From Pseudomonas brassicacearum (GTDB taxonomy: Bacteria; Pseudomonadota; Gammaproteobacteria; Pseudomonadales; Pseudomonadaceae), in assembly GCF_003732225.1 (NCBI RefSeq), contig NZ_MOBJ01000004.1, forward strand, positions 1 through 56,527: a DNA stretch of 56,527 bases, in the 5' to 3' direction. Every line of letters starts with the position of its first letter. Position 1 is the stretch's first letter. The notes under the pieces are model-generated. The model saw only the letters and a program-made list of their open reading frames with translations, did not search any database and was not told where the DNA came from. The position numbers and the translations under genes were made by a program. Shown piece after piece: positions 24,395 to 32,590 of the stretch.

Positions 24395-25378
24395 GGCGCT
24401 CTGTGGATTCAACCAACCGCGCACACGCCGGAATAATTGCTCCTGTTCGGCAGCGCTGTTACCGGGCAAGGTCTTGAGTGCAAGCTGACTGAACGTCGAG
24501 GCCTTCAGGCGTTTGCTGGCCTGCAAGCGTTCCAGCGCGGCGCTCTGCACCAACGCCTTGTCCTTGTAGTAGATGTCGAAAGTGGCCAGTTTCAAGGTGG
24601 TGGTCAGTTCCGCCAGTCCGGTTTTCACCGTCACCGGTGTCTGCGCGGCGACCATCACGAATTTCGCGACTTGCGAGGGTTGTTTTTCGCTCAGGTAGCG
24701 CGCGGCCCAATAGGCCCCTGTACCGTGACCGAGCAAGACGATGCTACGAGCACTTTGTTGTTCGGCGAAAGCAATGGCTGCGTCGATTCGTGCGTAGATG
24801 CGCTCGGCGTCGGCCTTGGCTTGCTCTTCGCTGGTCTCGGCGATCGCGCGGTCGGCGACGTCCCCTTCTCCCCCGGTCACTTGCTCGATCGGTGCGGTGG
24901 TGCTGGCGTCTTTGCTGCCAGTCGCGGGTTTGGCCGGCGCGGGTGCGACTTCGACAACACGCGCTTGCGGGGCATTGCTTTGCAGGTCAGGCAAGGTAAG
25001 ACTCAGGCTGCTCCAGTCGGCATCGGGCAATTTTTGCCGCAATGGGCTGATTGCTTGAGGCCAGTCAGCAGTTTCACCTGCACCGGGGATGATAATCACC
25101 GCACCCTTGGGGTCGCTGGTGTTGGCCGGTTTCCACAGTGCGAGAAAACCGTCACTGCCGGCCTGCAATTGCTGTTGTTCTTGGGCGGGGACTGTCCGTT
25201 CAAGGGCAGCGGCTTCTTCCTGACTACGCTCTGGCAGTGGCTGGCGTTCGACCGGTTTTTCTGCAGCGGGCTTTTCCGCGGTGGTGGGTGCCGGGTCGGC
25301 GGCCTGGGCTGAAAAGGCACAAGGCAGGATCAGCGACAGGCACAATGCTGGCAGTGCCAAGCGATAGACAGGGGGCAT
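24386..25378 (-). CDS. DUF3530 family periplasmic alpha/beta-hydrolase-like protein
   Basis: A 330-residue secreted protein. A Sec signal peptide (PALCLSLILPCAFSAQA, cleavage near residue 26) is followed by a Pro/Glu-rich linker to about residue 70. An alpha/beta-hydrolase-like core has the strand VIIIPGAGETADWP (94-107) and an elbow GHGTG at 217-221. The usual nucleophile position is threonine (T220) rather than serine, so hydrolase activity is doubtful. An Ala/Glu-rich insert spans about 145-190. The function is unknown. It is convergent with djlA and divergent from agtS. Its stop codon falls inside a REP element. Confidence 0.85.
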   Translation of the reverse strand: MPPVYRLALPALCLSLILPCAFSAQAADPAPTTAEKPAAEKPVERQPLPERSQEEAAALERTVPAQEQQQLQAGSDGFLALWKPANTSDPKGAVIIIPGAGETADWPQAISPLRQKLPDADWSSLSLTLPDLQSNAPQARVVEVAPAPAKPATGSKDASTTAPIEQVTGGEGDVADRAIAETSEEQAKADAERIYARIDAAIAFAEQQSARSIVLLGHGTGAYWAARYLSEKQPSQVAKFVMVAAQTPVTVKTGLAELTTTLKLATFDIYYKDKALVQSAALERLQASKRLKASTFSQLALKTLPGNSAAEQEQLFRRVRGWLNPQSAPL

Positions 25379-25452
25379 CGGATATTCCAGGCCAGAAGTA
25401 ATCCCGGCAGCCTAATGGGTTGGTCAGTATTTGTCAGTGTGTGAGACTTCGG

Positions 25453-27849
25453 ATGATGCGTTTTCGCTGCCTGTTGGTTATCGGCTGTTGTTGGCTTCCC
25501 TTGATGGCATGGGCGGCGCCCACGTCGTCTGCGCATGTTGCGCAGTTGAGCGCCGCGCAGCGCCAGTGGCTCGCGGAGCACAACGAACTGCGCGTTGGCG
25601 TGGTGCTGCAAGCGCCTTTCGCACAGTACGACCGGCGTTTGCAGCGGTTGTCCGGGGCCAATGTCGAATTGATGCAGTGGCTGGCCAGTGCGCTCAACAT
25701 CGAGGTGACGTGGCGCAATTTTCCCGATGTGGCGCAACTGGAAGAGGCGGTGCGCGAGGGTGAAGTCGACCTCGCTCCGGGCCTGACCCAAACCCCCGCC
25801 GGCCTGCGTCTGTGGCAATTCACCGACCCGTACATGCGCGTACCGCAACTGGTGGTCGGCGAACAGAAGGGCGCGGGTGTCGTCGAACTGGAAAAACTCG
25901 ACAACCAGTCGCGGGTCGCGGTGCGGATGCCCAGCGCGATCGCCGATTATCTGCGCAGCAACTACGGCAATCTCAACTTGCAGGGCGTGCCGATGGAGCG
26001 TGAGGCCCTGCAATTGCTGCTGACTCAACAGGCCCGGTACGCGGTCGTGGATGAAGCCCAGCTCAGCCGTTTGTCCTCCGAGCCCGAATTCTCCGGGTTA
26101 ACGGTGGTAGGGGATATAGGCCTGCCACAGTTGCTACGGGTGGCGACTCGCCGCGACTGGCCGGAGTTGGCCGGCATCGTTGAAAGCGCCTTGCATGCCA
26201 TTCCGGCCAAGGATCTTGAACAGTTGCACGTGCGCTGGCTGCAACCCAAGTACCCACGTCTGGCCGAATCGCCGGGCTTCTGGCAAAACCTCTGTCTGTT
26301 GCTGGTCGTGTTGTTCCTCAGCAGCATGGCCATCGTGCTGTGGCAGCGCCGTCAGCAACATACGCTTGAGCAGCGTTTGCTGGCGGCCCGCGAAGACATT
26401 GCGCTGCGCGAGGCGAGCGAAGAAGCGTTGCGCCTGACGCAGTTTTCCATCGATCAAAGCACGGTCGGGATCCTCTGGGTCAATTGGGATAGCCATGTGC
26501 GTTACGCCAACCGTGCGGCCGAGGACATGCTCGGTTATGCGCCGGACGGCGTCATTGATCGGCCACTGATCGACTTTGAACCCGGTCTGCACATGGACCG
26601 TTGGTTGAGCCTGTGGAAACGCGCCCGGGCCAGCGAGGACGGGCCACAGAGCTTTGAAACCAACTGCGTGCGCGCCGATGGCAGCATTCTGCCGGCCGAC
26701 GTGTCGTTGAGTTTCCTGCGTTTTCGCGACGGTGAATATCTGGTGGTTTACCTCAATGACGTCACCGAACGCCGTCGGGCGTTGGCTGCCTTGCAGGAAA
26801 GCGAGGCGCGGTTGCAGGGGATTGCTGCCAACGTACCGGGCCTGGTCTTTCGCCTGGAGCGGGCGCCAGTGACCGGGCAGATTGACTTTGCCTACATCAG
26901 CGAGGGTAGCGAGAGCCTGGTGGGGTATTCACCGGCGACCTTGAGCCATCGCGACATGGGCCTGCGCAGTCTGGTGCATCCGGATGACCGGGCGAGTTAT
27001 CACCAGACTCAGGATCAGGCGCTGGACACTGATAGTGACTGGTCGTGGCAAGGCCGGATTCTCACCCGCCAGGGCGAGCAGCGCTGGGCCGAAATCAAGG
27101 CCATCACGCGCCGGCTCGACGATGGTGCATTCGTCTGGGACGGGATTGTCTGGGACATCAGCGAGAGCAAGCGCATCGAGCTGGAACTGGCCAGCTCCCG
27201 CGAGCAATTGCGTGAATTGTCCGCGCACCTGGAAAGCGTGCGGGAAGAGGAAAAGGCCCGGATTGCCCGGGAAGTTCACGATGAATTGGGTCAGATGCTG
27301 ACGGTGCTCAAGCTCGAAACCTCGATGTGCGAACTGGCCTACGCCGAACTCGATCCGGGGTTGAGTGACCGCCTCAACAGCATGAAGCGCCTGATCGCCC
27401 AACTGTTCCAGCTGGTGCGCGATGTGGCCACGGCCTTGCGCCCACCGATTCTCGACGCCGGGATCGCATCAGCCATCGAGTGGCAGGCCCGGCGTTTCGA
27501 AGCGCGCACGCAGATCCCGTGTCTGGTGCAAGTACCGGACAATCTGCCGGCCCTCAGCGACGCCAAGGCCATCGGCCTGTTCCGGATCCTTCAGGAGGCG
27601 CTGACCAATGTCATGCGCCATGCGCAGGCGCATACTGTTGAACTGACACTGGTGCTGGAAGGCGACGAGTTGTGCCTGACGGTCAGCGATGATGGCGTAG
27701 GCTTTGTCGCGTCCACGGGCAGGCCGACATCCTTTGGCGTGGTCGGCATGCGCGAGCGGGTGCTGATTATGGGTGGCCAGTTGTCGCTTGAGAGTGAACC
27801 GGGCGAGGGCACGACATTGAGCGTGCGTGTGCCGCTGGATGAAGCCTGA
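25453..27849 (+). CDS. agtS: Sensor histidine kinase with periplasmic solute-binding domain (AgtS-like)
   Basis: A 798-residue hybrid receptor. It has a signal peptide (ends near WAAPTSS), a periplasmic bacterial solute-binding (SBP_bac_3) domain at about residues 40-265, and one membrane helix starting at W277 (LCLLLVVLFLSSMAIVLW). Two PAS domains follow (about 325-440 and 460-590). A HisKA_3 phosphoacceptor lies in IAREVHDELGQ (H609), and the HATPase domain has SDDGVGF. I chose ATG 25453 (ATG 25456 is also possible) because upstream in-frame codons lack signal-peptide character. By gene order it matches agtS of P. aeruginosa, which with agtR controls uptake of GABA and 5-aminovalerate. The ligand of this copy is inferred, not seen. 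Confidence 0.85.
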   Translation: MMRFRCLLVIGCCWLPLMAWAAPTSSAHVAQLSAAQRQWLAEHNELRVGVVLQAPFAQYDRRLQRLSGANVELMQWLASALNIEVTWRNFPDVAQLEEAVREGEVDLAPGLTQTPAGLRLWQFTDPYMRVPQLVVGEQKGAGVVELEKLDNQSRVAVRMPSAIADYLRSNYGNLNLQGVPMEREALQLLLTQQARYAVVDEAQLSRLSSEPEFSGLTVVGDIGLPQLLRVATRRDWPELAGIVESALHAIPAKDLEQLHVRWLQPKYPRLAESPGFWQNLCLLLVVLFLSSMAIVLWQRRQQHTLEQRLLAAREDIALREASEEALRLTQFSIDQSTVGILWVNWDSHVRYANRAAEDMLGYAPDGVIDRPLIDFEPGLHMDRWLSLWKRARASEDGPQSFETNCVRADGSILPADVSLSFLRFRDGEYLVVYLNDVTERRRALAALQESEARLQGIAANVPGLVFRLERAPVTGQIDFAYISEGSESLVGYSPATLSHRDMGLRSLVHPDDRASYHQTQDQALDTDSDWSWQGRILTRQGEQRWAEIKAITRRLDDGAFVWDGIVWDISESKRIELELASSREQLRELSAHLESVREEEKARIAREVHDELGQMLTVLKLETSMCELAYAELDPGLSDRLNSMKRLIAQLFQLVRDVATALRPPILDAGIASAIEWQARRFEARTQIPCLVQVPDNLPALSDAKAIGLFRILQEALTNVMRHAQAHTVELTLVLEGDELCLTVSDDGVGFVASTGRPTSFGVVGMRERVLIMGGQLSLESEPGEGTTLSVRVPLDEA

Positions 27850-27876
27850 GGGTTTTGTGTTGTTTGCACTGACGCC

Positions 27877-27957
27877 TTCGCGAGCAAGCTCGCTCCCACA
27901 TTGATCTGTGTTGTCCCTATGTACGCGGAACAGTGTGGGAGCGAGCTTGCTCGCGAT
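27877..27957. repeat. REPIN, family B, 81 bp, between agtS and agtR
   Basis: Two inverted 24-nt units (TCGCGAGCAAGCTCGCTCCC type at 27877-27900, then GGGAGCGAGCTTGCTCGCGA type at 27934-27957) are separated by 33 nt. The arm order is opposite to the four 90-bp REPINs at 28628, 31207, 33434 and 37904. It splits the sensor and regulator genes and ends 23 nt before the agtR start. Confidence 0.9.
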
Positions 27958-27980
27958 TGATCTTGAATCTGGAGAAGAAC

Positions 27981-28610
27981 GTGATCCGTGTACTGGTAGC
28001 CGAAGACCACACCATCGTCCGTGAGGGTATCAAGCAGTTGATTGGCCTCGCCAAGGATTTGCTGGTGGTGGGGGAGGCGAGCAATGGCGAGCAATTGCTC
28101 GAGCAATTGCGCCATATTCCCTGCGAGGTGGTGTTGCTGGATATCTCCATGCCCGGGGTTAATGGGCTGGAGGCGATTCCACGGATTCGCGCACTGAACA
28201 ATCCACCGGCGATTCTGGTGCTGTCGATGCACGACGAGGCGCAAATGGCTGCGCGGGCGCTGAAGGTAGGCGCTGCCGGTTATGCGACCAAGGACAGCGA
28301 CCCGGCGTTGCTGCTGACGGCGATTCGCAAAGTCGCGGCGGGCGGGCGTTACATTGATCCGGAGCTGGCGGACCGAATGGTCTTCGAAGTCGGCCTGACG
28401 GATTCGCGGCCGCTGCATTCGTTGCTCTCGGAGCGCGAGTTTTCGGTATTCGAGCGCCTGGCTCAGGGCGCCAATGTCAATGACATTGCCCAGCAACTGG
28501 CGTTGAGCAGCAAAACCATCAGCACCCACAAGGCGCGGCTGATGCAGAAACTCAACATCACCTCACTGGCTGAGCTGGTGAAGTACGCGATGGAGCACAA
28601 GTTGCTCTGA
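27981..28610 (+). CDS. agtR: LuxR/NarL-family response regulator (AgtR-like)
   Basis: A 209-residue regulator with a receiver domain (phospho-acceptor D54 in LLDISMPG; conserved K104) and a C-terminal NarL-type helix-turn-helix (LSEREFSVFERLAQG, then IAQQLALSSKTISTHKARLM). The start is GTG 27981, with GGAG at 27971-27974; an earlier in-frame ATG would translate the preceding REPIN and is rejected. It is the partner of the upstream HisKA_3 kinase. By gene order it is AgtR, which activates agtABCD in P. aeruginosa and has been linked there to sensing of peptidoglycan fragments. The palindrome at 28828 is a candidate target. Confidence 0.88.
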   Translation: MIRVLVAEDHTIVREGIKQLIGLAKDLLVVGEASNGEQLLEQLRHIPCEVVLLDISMPGVNGLEAIPRIRALNNPPAILVLSMHDEAQMAARALKVGAAGYATKDSDPALLLTAIRKVAAGGRYIDPELADRMVFEVGLTDSRPLHSLLSEREFSVFERLAQGANVNDIAQQLALSSKTISTHKARLMQKLNITSLAELVKYAMEHKLL

Positions 28611-28627
28611 AGAACACCGCTATACCC

Positions 28628-28717
28628 TGTGGGAGCGAGCTTGCTCGCGATGAGGGCATGTCATTCAGTATCGATGTCGACTGACCCACCGCTATCGCGA
28701 GCAAGCTCGCTCCCACA
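28628..28717. repeat. REPIN, family B, 90 bp, between agtR and agtA
   Basis: Inverted 24-nt units at 28628-28651 and 28694-28717 with exactly 42 nt between them, in GGGAGCG...CGCTCCC order. The centre resembles those of three other REPINs here. It lies 18 nt after the agtR stop and probably ends or stabilises the agtSR transcript. The 351-nt agtR-agtA gap otherwise holds a palindrome (28828-28843) and the agtA leader. Confidence 0.92.
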
Positions 28718-28827
28718 GAGATCGCTTACGCATATCCATTTACGACATCTCTCAAGACCGCCTTTGCCGACTCTTGTGGCTTGCAGCTAACAGCATGCCG
28801 CTGCATATGCCAAAACGCGCCATTCTT

Positions 28828-28843
28828 GTAGGGAAATCCCTAC
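28828..28843. promoter_or_regulatory. Palindromic operator candidate upstream of agtA
   Basis: GTAGGG-AAAT-CCCTAC, a perfect 6+6 inverted repeat 119 nt before the agtA ATG. The size and symmetry fit a dimeric NarL-type regulator, and AgtR is encoded next door. No convincing -35/-10 pair was found; an AT-rich CATATAAAG near 28935 is the best -10-like stretch. Confidence 0.45.
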
Positions 28844-28961
28844 CCCCAACCTTCCATACGGCTGAGGCGATTCTCTCCTGCGCCCCGATTTGCGTGGTCC
28901 CAAGGCTCCACTAGGCTTAGTACTCAGCAGTCCTACATATAAAGAATACAAAGGTGCAGGT

Positions 28962-30086
28962 ATGAGCGAGGTCGATTCAAGCGCTGGAGCGAATGATGTT
29001 CTGGTCAGCTTTCGTGGAGTGCAAAAGAGCTACGACGGCGAGAACCTGATCGTCAAAGACCTCAACCTGGAGATTCGCAAAGGCGAATTCCTCACCTTGC
29101 TCGGGCCGTCCGGCTCCGGCAAGACCACCAGTCTGATGATGCTCGCCGGTTTCGAAACGCCGACCGCCGGCGAAATCCTGCTGGCCGGACGTGCGATCAA
29201 CAACGTGCCGCCGCACAAGCGCGACATCGGCATGGTGTTCCAGAACTATGCATTGTTCCCGCACATGACGGTGGCCGAGAACCTGGCGTTCCCGCTGACC
29301 GTGCGCGGCCTGAACAAAAGTGACGTCAGTGACCGGGTCAAGCGCGTGCTGAGCATGGTTCAGCTCGACGCGTTCGCCCAGCGTTATCCGGCGCAGCTTT
29401 CCGGTGGTCAGCAACAGCGTGTGGCCTTGGCCCGGGCGCTGGTGTTCGAACCGCAACTGGTGCTGATGGACGAACCGCTGGGCGCTCTGGACAAACAGCT
29501 GCGTGAACACATGCAGATGGAAATCAAGCACCTGCACCAGCGCCTCGGCGTGACCGTGGTCTACGTGACCCACGACCAGGGCGAAGCCCTGACCATGTCC
29601 GACCGCGTGGCGGTCTTCCATCAAGGCGAAATCCAGCAGATCGCGCCACCGCGCGAGCTCTATGAAAAGCCAAAGAACACCTTCGTCGCCAACTTCATCG
29701 GCGAGAACAACCGTCTCAACGGTCGTTTGCACAGCCACACCGGCGACCGCTGCGTGGTTGAGCTGGGGCGTGGTGAAAAGGTCGAAGCGCTGGCGGTGAA
29801 TGTCGGCAAGACCGGCGAGCCAGTGACGCTGTCCATCCGACCGGAGCGCGTGAGCCTCAACGGGTCCAGCGAGTCGTGCGTCAACCGCTTCTCAGGGCGG
29901 GTGGCGGAATTCATCTATCTGGGCGACCACGTCCGTGTTCGGCTGGAAGTCTGTGGCAAGACCGACTTCTTCGTGAAACAGCCGATCGCCGAGCTGGATC
30001 CGGCGCTGGCGGTCGGAGACGTGGTACCGCTTGGCTGGCAGGTCGAACACGTTCGCGCGCTCGACCCACTTCTAGAGGCGAACTGA
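28962..30086 (+). CDS. agtA: ABC transporter ATP-binding protein (PotA-type, AgtA-like)
   Basis: The ATPase subunit of a polyamine-family importer, 374 residues from ATG 28962 (MSEVDSSAG). An upstream in-frame start at 28890 lacks family similarity. Walker A is GPSGSGKT (48-55), the signature is LSGGQQQR, Walker B is LVLMDEPLGALD, and a C-terminal TOBE domain follows. It leads a four-gene operon: ATPase, binding protein, then two permeases. By order and family it corresponds to agtA of P. aeruginosa, which takes up GABA and 5-aminovalerate. The substrate here is inferred from that synteny; polyamines remain an alternative. Confidence 0.88.
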   Translation: MSEVDSSAGANDVLVSFRGVQKSYDGENLIVKDLNLEIRKGEFLTLLGPSGSGKTTSLMMLAGFETPTAGEILLAGRAINNVPPHKRDIGMVFQNYALFPHMTVAENLAFPLTVRGLNKSDVSDRVKRVLSMVQLDAFAQRYPAQLSGGQQQRVALARALVFEPQLVLMDEPLGALDKQLREHMQMEIKHLHQRLGVTVVYVTHDQGEALTMSDRVAVFHQGEIQQIAPPRELYEKPKNTFVANFIGENNRLNGRLHSHTGDRCVVELGRGEKVEALAVNVGKTGEPVTLSIRPERVSLNGSSESCVNRFSGRVAEFIYLGDHVRVRLEVCGKTDFFVKQPIAELDPALAVGDVVPLGWQVEHVRALDPLLEAN

Positions 30087-30134
30087 TCGCCCTCGCTTCA
30101 CCAACACCAACCCCGCACGTGGAGAGAATAATAA

Positions 30135-31175
30135 ATGTTGAGATCCCTGAAATTCACAGCCCTCGCACTGGGCATGATGGGCGCAGCGCAAGCAATGGCC
30201 GGCCCCGACCTGACCGTGGTGTCGTTTGGCGGCGCGAACAAGGCGGCGCAGGTCAAGGCTTTCTATGCACCGTGGGAAGCCGCGGGCAACGGCAAGATCG
30301 TCGCCGGTGAATACAACGGTGAAATGGCCAAGGTCAAAGCCATGGTCGACACCAAGAGCGTGTCCTGGGACCTGGTCGAAGTTGAATCGCCAGAGCTGTC
30401 CCGTGGTTGCGACGAAGACATGTTCGAGCCGCTCGACCCGGCGCTGTTCGGCAAGTCCGAAGACTACGTGAAGGGCGCCATCCAGCCATGCGGCGTGGGC
30501 TTCTTCGTGTGGTCGACCGTGTTGGCCTACAACGCCGACAAGCTGGCAAGCGCACCGACCAGTTGGGTGGATTTCTGGGATACCAAGAAATTCCCGGGCA
30601 AACGTGGCCTGCGTAAAGGCGCCAAGTACACCCTGGAATTCGCCTTGATGGCCGACGGCGTTGCGCCGAAAGACGTCTACAAAGTGCTGGCCAGCAAGGA
30701 TGGTCAGGACCGCGCATTCAAGAAACTTGATGAGCTCAAGCCAAGTATTCAATGGTGGGAAGCAGGCGCTCAGCCACCGCAGTATCTGGCTTCCGGCGAC
30801 GTCGTCATGAGCTCGGCCTACAACGGTCGGATCGCTGCCGTACAAAAAGAAAGCAATCTGAAAGTAGTGTGGAACGGCGGCATCTACGACTTCGACGCCT
30901 GGGCAATTCCAAAAGGCCTGGATAAAACCCGCGCTGCAGCCGCGAAGAAATTCATCGCGTACTCGGTCATGCCGCAACAGCAGAAAACCTACTCGGAAAA
31001 CATCGCCTACGGCCCGGCCAATACCCAAGCCGTACCGCTGTTGTCCAAAGACATTCTGAAAGACATGCCAACCACCCCGGAAAACATCGCCAACCAGGTG
31101 CAGATCGATGTCAGCTTCTGGGCTGACAACGGTGAGCAACTGGAACAGCGTTTCAACTCGTGGGCTGCGAAGTAA
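30135..31175 (+). CDS. agtB: Periplasmic substrate-binding protein of the ABC importer (AgtB-like)
   Basis: A 346-residue polyamine-type (PotD/PotF-like) solute-binding protein with a Sec signal peptide (LGMMGAAQAMAG, cleavage near residue 22). The mature protein starts with PDLTVVSFGGANKAAQ, typical of the family. It lies 48 nt after agtA with GGAGAG before the ATG. It is followed by a REPIN, then the permease genes. That placement would let binding protein accumulate above the membrane subunits, as known for malE in E. coli (inferred). Confidence 0.88.
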   Translation: MLRSLKFTALALGMMGAAQAMAGPDLTVVSFGGANKAAQVKAFYAPWEAAGNGKIVAGEYNGEMAKVKAMVDTKSVSWDLVEVESPELSRGCDEDMFEPLDPALFGKSEDYVKGAIQPCGVGFFVWSTVLAYNADKLASAPTSWVDFWDTKKFPGKRGLRKGAKYTLEFALMADGVAPKDVYKVLASKDGQDRAFKKLDELKPSIQWWEAGAQPPQYLASGDVVMSSAYNGRIAAVQKESNLKVVWNGGIYDFDAWAIPKGLDKTRAAAAKKFIAYSVMPQQQKTYSENIAYGPANTQAVPLLSKDILKDMPTTPENIANQVQIDVSFWADNGEQLEQRFNSWAAK

Positions 31176-31206
31176 CCACAACCCTGCGATGGTGGGCTAG
31201 CCCACC

Positions 31207-31296
31207 TGTGGGAGCGAGCTTGCTCGCGATTGCGGTGTATCAGTCAACATCAATGTTGAATTTGAAGGCGCCATCGCGAGCAAGCTCGCTCCCACA
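31207..31296. repeat. REPIN, family B, 90 bp, inside the transporter operon
   Basis: Inverted 24-nt units at 31207-31230 and 31273-31296 with a 42-nt centre, between the substrate-binding protein gene (stop 31175) and the first permease gene (start 31330). It is the only REPIN here inside an otherwise continuous same-strand operon. Confidence 0.92.
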
Positions 31297-31329
31297 TTAA
31301 CGATTGATCAAAGAATTTCGGAGTTCGCC

Positions 31330-32577
31330 ATGGCCATCGCCGTTCCCCTGAACGAGGGCACCCATCGCACCTTGAAGCAGCGCCTTGCGCGTGCCGAGCG
31401 GGTCAACCGCTGGAAAGCCCAAGCCTTGATCGCGCCGTTGGTGCTGTTTCTGTTGTTGGTGTTTCTGGTGCCGATCGTGGCGCTGCTCTACAAAAGTGTC
31501 GGCAACCCGGAAGTGGTCGGCGGGATGCCGCGCACCGTGGCGGCGATTGCCACCTGGGATGGTCGAGGCTTGCCGGCGGATCCGGTCTTCAAGGCTGCCA
31601 GCGAAGACCTCCTTGAGGCCCGCAAGAATCAAACCCTGGGCGATCTGTCCAAGCGACTGAACATGGAGTTGGCCGGCTATCGCAGCCTGCTGACCAAAAC
31701 CGCGCGAGCGCTGCCGTTCACGACGGAACCGGCCTCGTATAAAGACGCGCTCGAAGCGCTGGATGAGCGTTGGGGGGACCCGGCCTATTGGCAAGCGGTG
31801 CGCCGCAACACCAGCAGCATCACGCCATATTATTTGTTGGCAGCGGTCGACCATCGGATCGACGACCTCGGCGAAATCGCCCCGGCGACCCCCGATCAGG
31901 CGATCTACCTCGAGATCTTTGCCCGGACTTTCTGGATGGGCCTGATCATCACCGCGATCTGCCTGGTGCTGGCCTACCCGTTGGCGTACCTGTTGGCCAA
32001 CCTGCCGTCGCGTCAAAGCAACCTGCTGATGATTCTGGTGCTGCTGCCGTTCTGGACCTCGATTCTGGTGCGGGTGGCGGCGTGGATTGTCTTGCTGCAA
32101 TCGGGTGGGCTGATCAACAGCGCGATGATGGCCATGGGCATCATCGATAAGCCGCTGGAACTGGTGTTCAACCGCACCGGGGTTTACATCTCGATGGTGC
32201 ACATCCTGCTGCCGTTCATGATTCTGCCGATCTACAGCGTGATGAAAGGCATCTCGCCGACCTACATGCGTGCGGCGATCTCGCTGGGCTGCCATCCGTT
32301 CGCCAGCTTCTGGCGGGTGTACTTTCCGCAGACCTATGCCGGTGTCGGCGCCGGATGCCTGTTGGTGTTCATCCTGGCGATTGGTTACTACATCACCCCG
32401 GCGCTGCTCGGTAGCCCGAACGATCAGATGGTCAGCTACTTCGTCGCCTTCTACACCAACACCAGCATCAACTGGGGCATGGCGACCGCTCTCGGTGGGC
32501 TGCTGCTGATGGCGACCATCGTGCTCTATCTGATTTACAGCTGGCTGGTAGGCGCGAGCCGCCTGCGTCTGAGCTAA
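31330..32577 (+). CDS. agtC: ABC transporter permease with large periplasmic insert (AgtC-like)
   Basis: A 415-residue PotB/PotH-family permease. TM1 spans about residues 33-55 and the next membrane helix starts near 200, leaving about 144 residues of charged, soluble sequence between them, far longer than in typical PotB. The C-terminal half has the usual BPD_transp_1 helices and an EAA-type loop (MRAAISLGCHPFASFWRV) that contacts the ATPase. It pairs with agtD, 13 nt downstream. The role is import of a GABA-like compound, by synteny. Confidence 0.87.
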   Translation: MAIAVPLNEGTHRTLKQRLARAERVNRWKAQALIAPLVLFLLLVFLVPIVALLYKSVGNPEVVGGMPRTVAAIATWDGRGLPADPVFKAASEDLLEARKNQTLGDLSKRLNMELAGYRSLLTKTARALPFTTEPASYKDALEALDERWGDPAYWQAVRRNTSSITPYYLLAAVDHRIDDLGEIAPATPDQAIYLEIFARTFWMGLIITAICLVLAYPLAYLLANLPSRQSNLLMILVLLPFWTSILVRVAAWIVLLQSGGLINSAMMAMGIIDKPLELVFNRTGVYISMVHILLPFMILPIYSVMKGISPTYMRAAISLGCHPFASFWRVYFPQTYAGVGAGCLLVFILAIGYYITPALLGSPNDQMVSYFVAFYTNTSINWGMATALGGLLLMATIVLYLIYSWLVGASRLRLS

Positions 32578-32590
32578 GGAGAGAATCGAA

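Noticed and set aside
27933..27980. Upstream ATG extension of the response regulator (MWERACSRL...)
   Set aside because: These codons are the translated REPIN arm; GTG 27981 has a GGAG ribosome site and gives the normal receiver-domain start.
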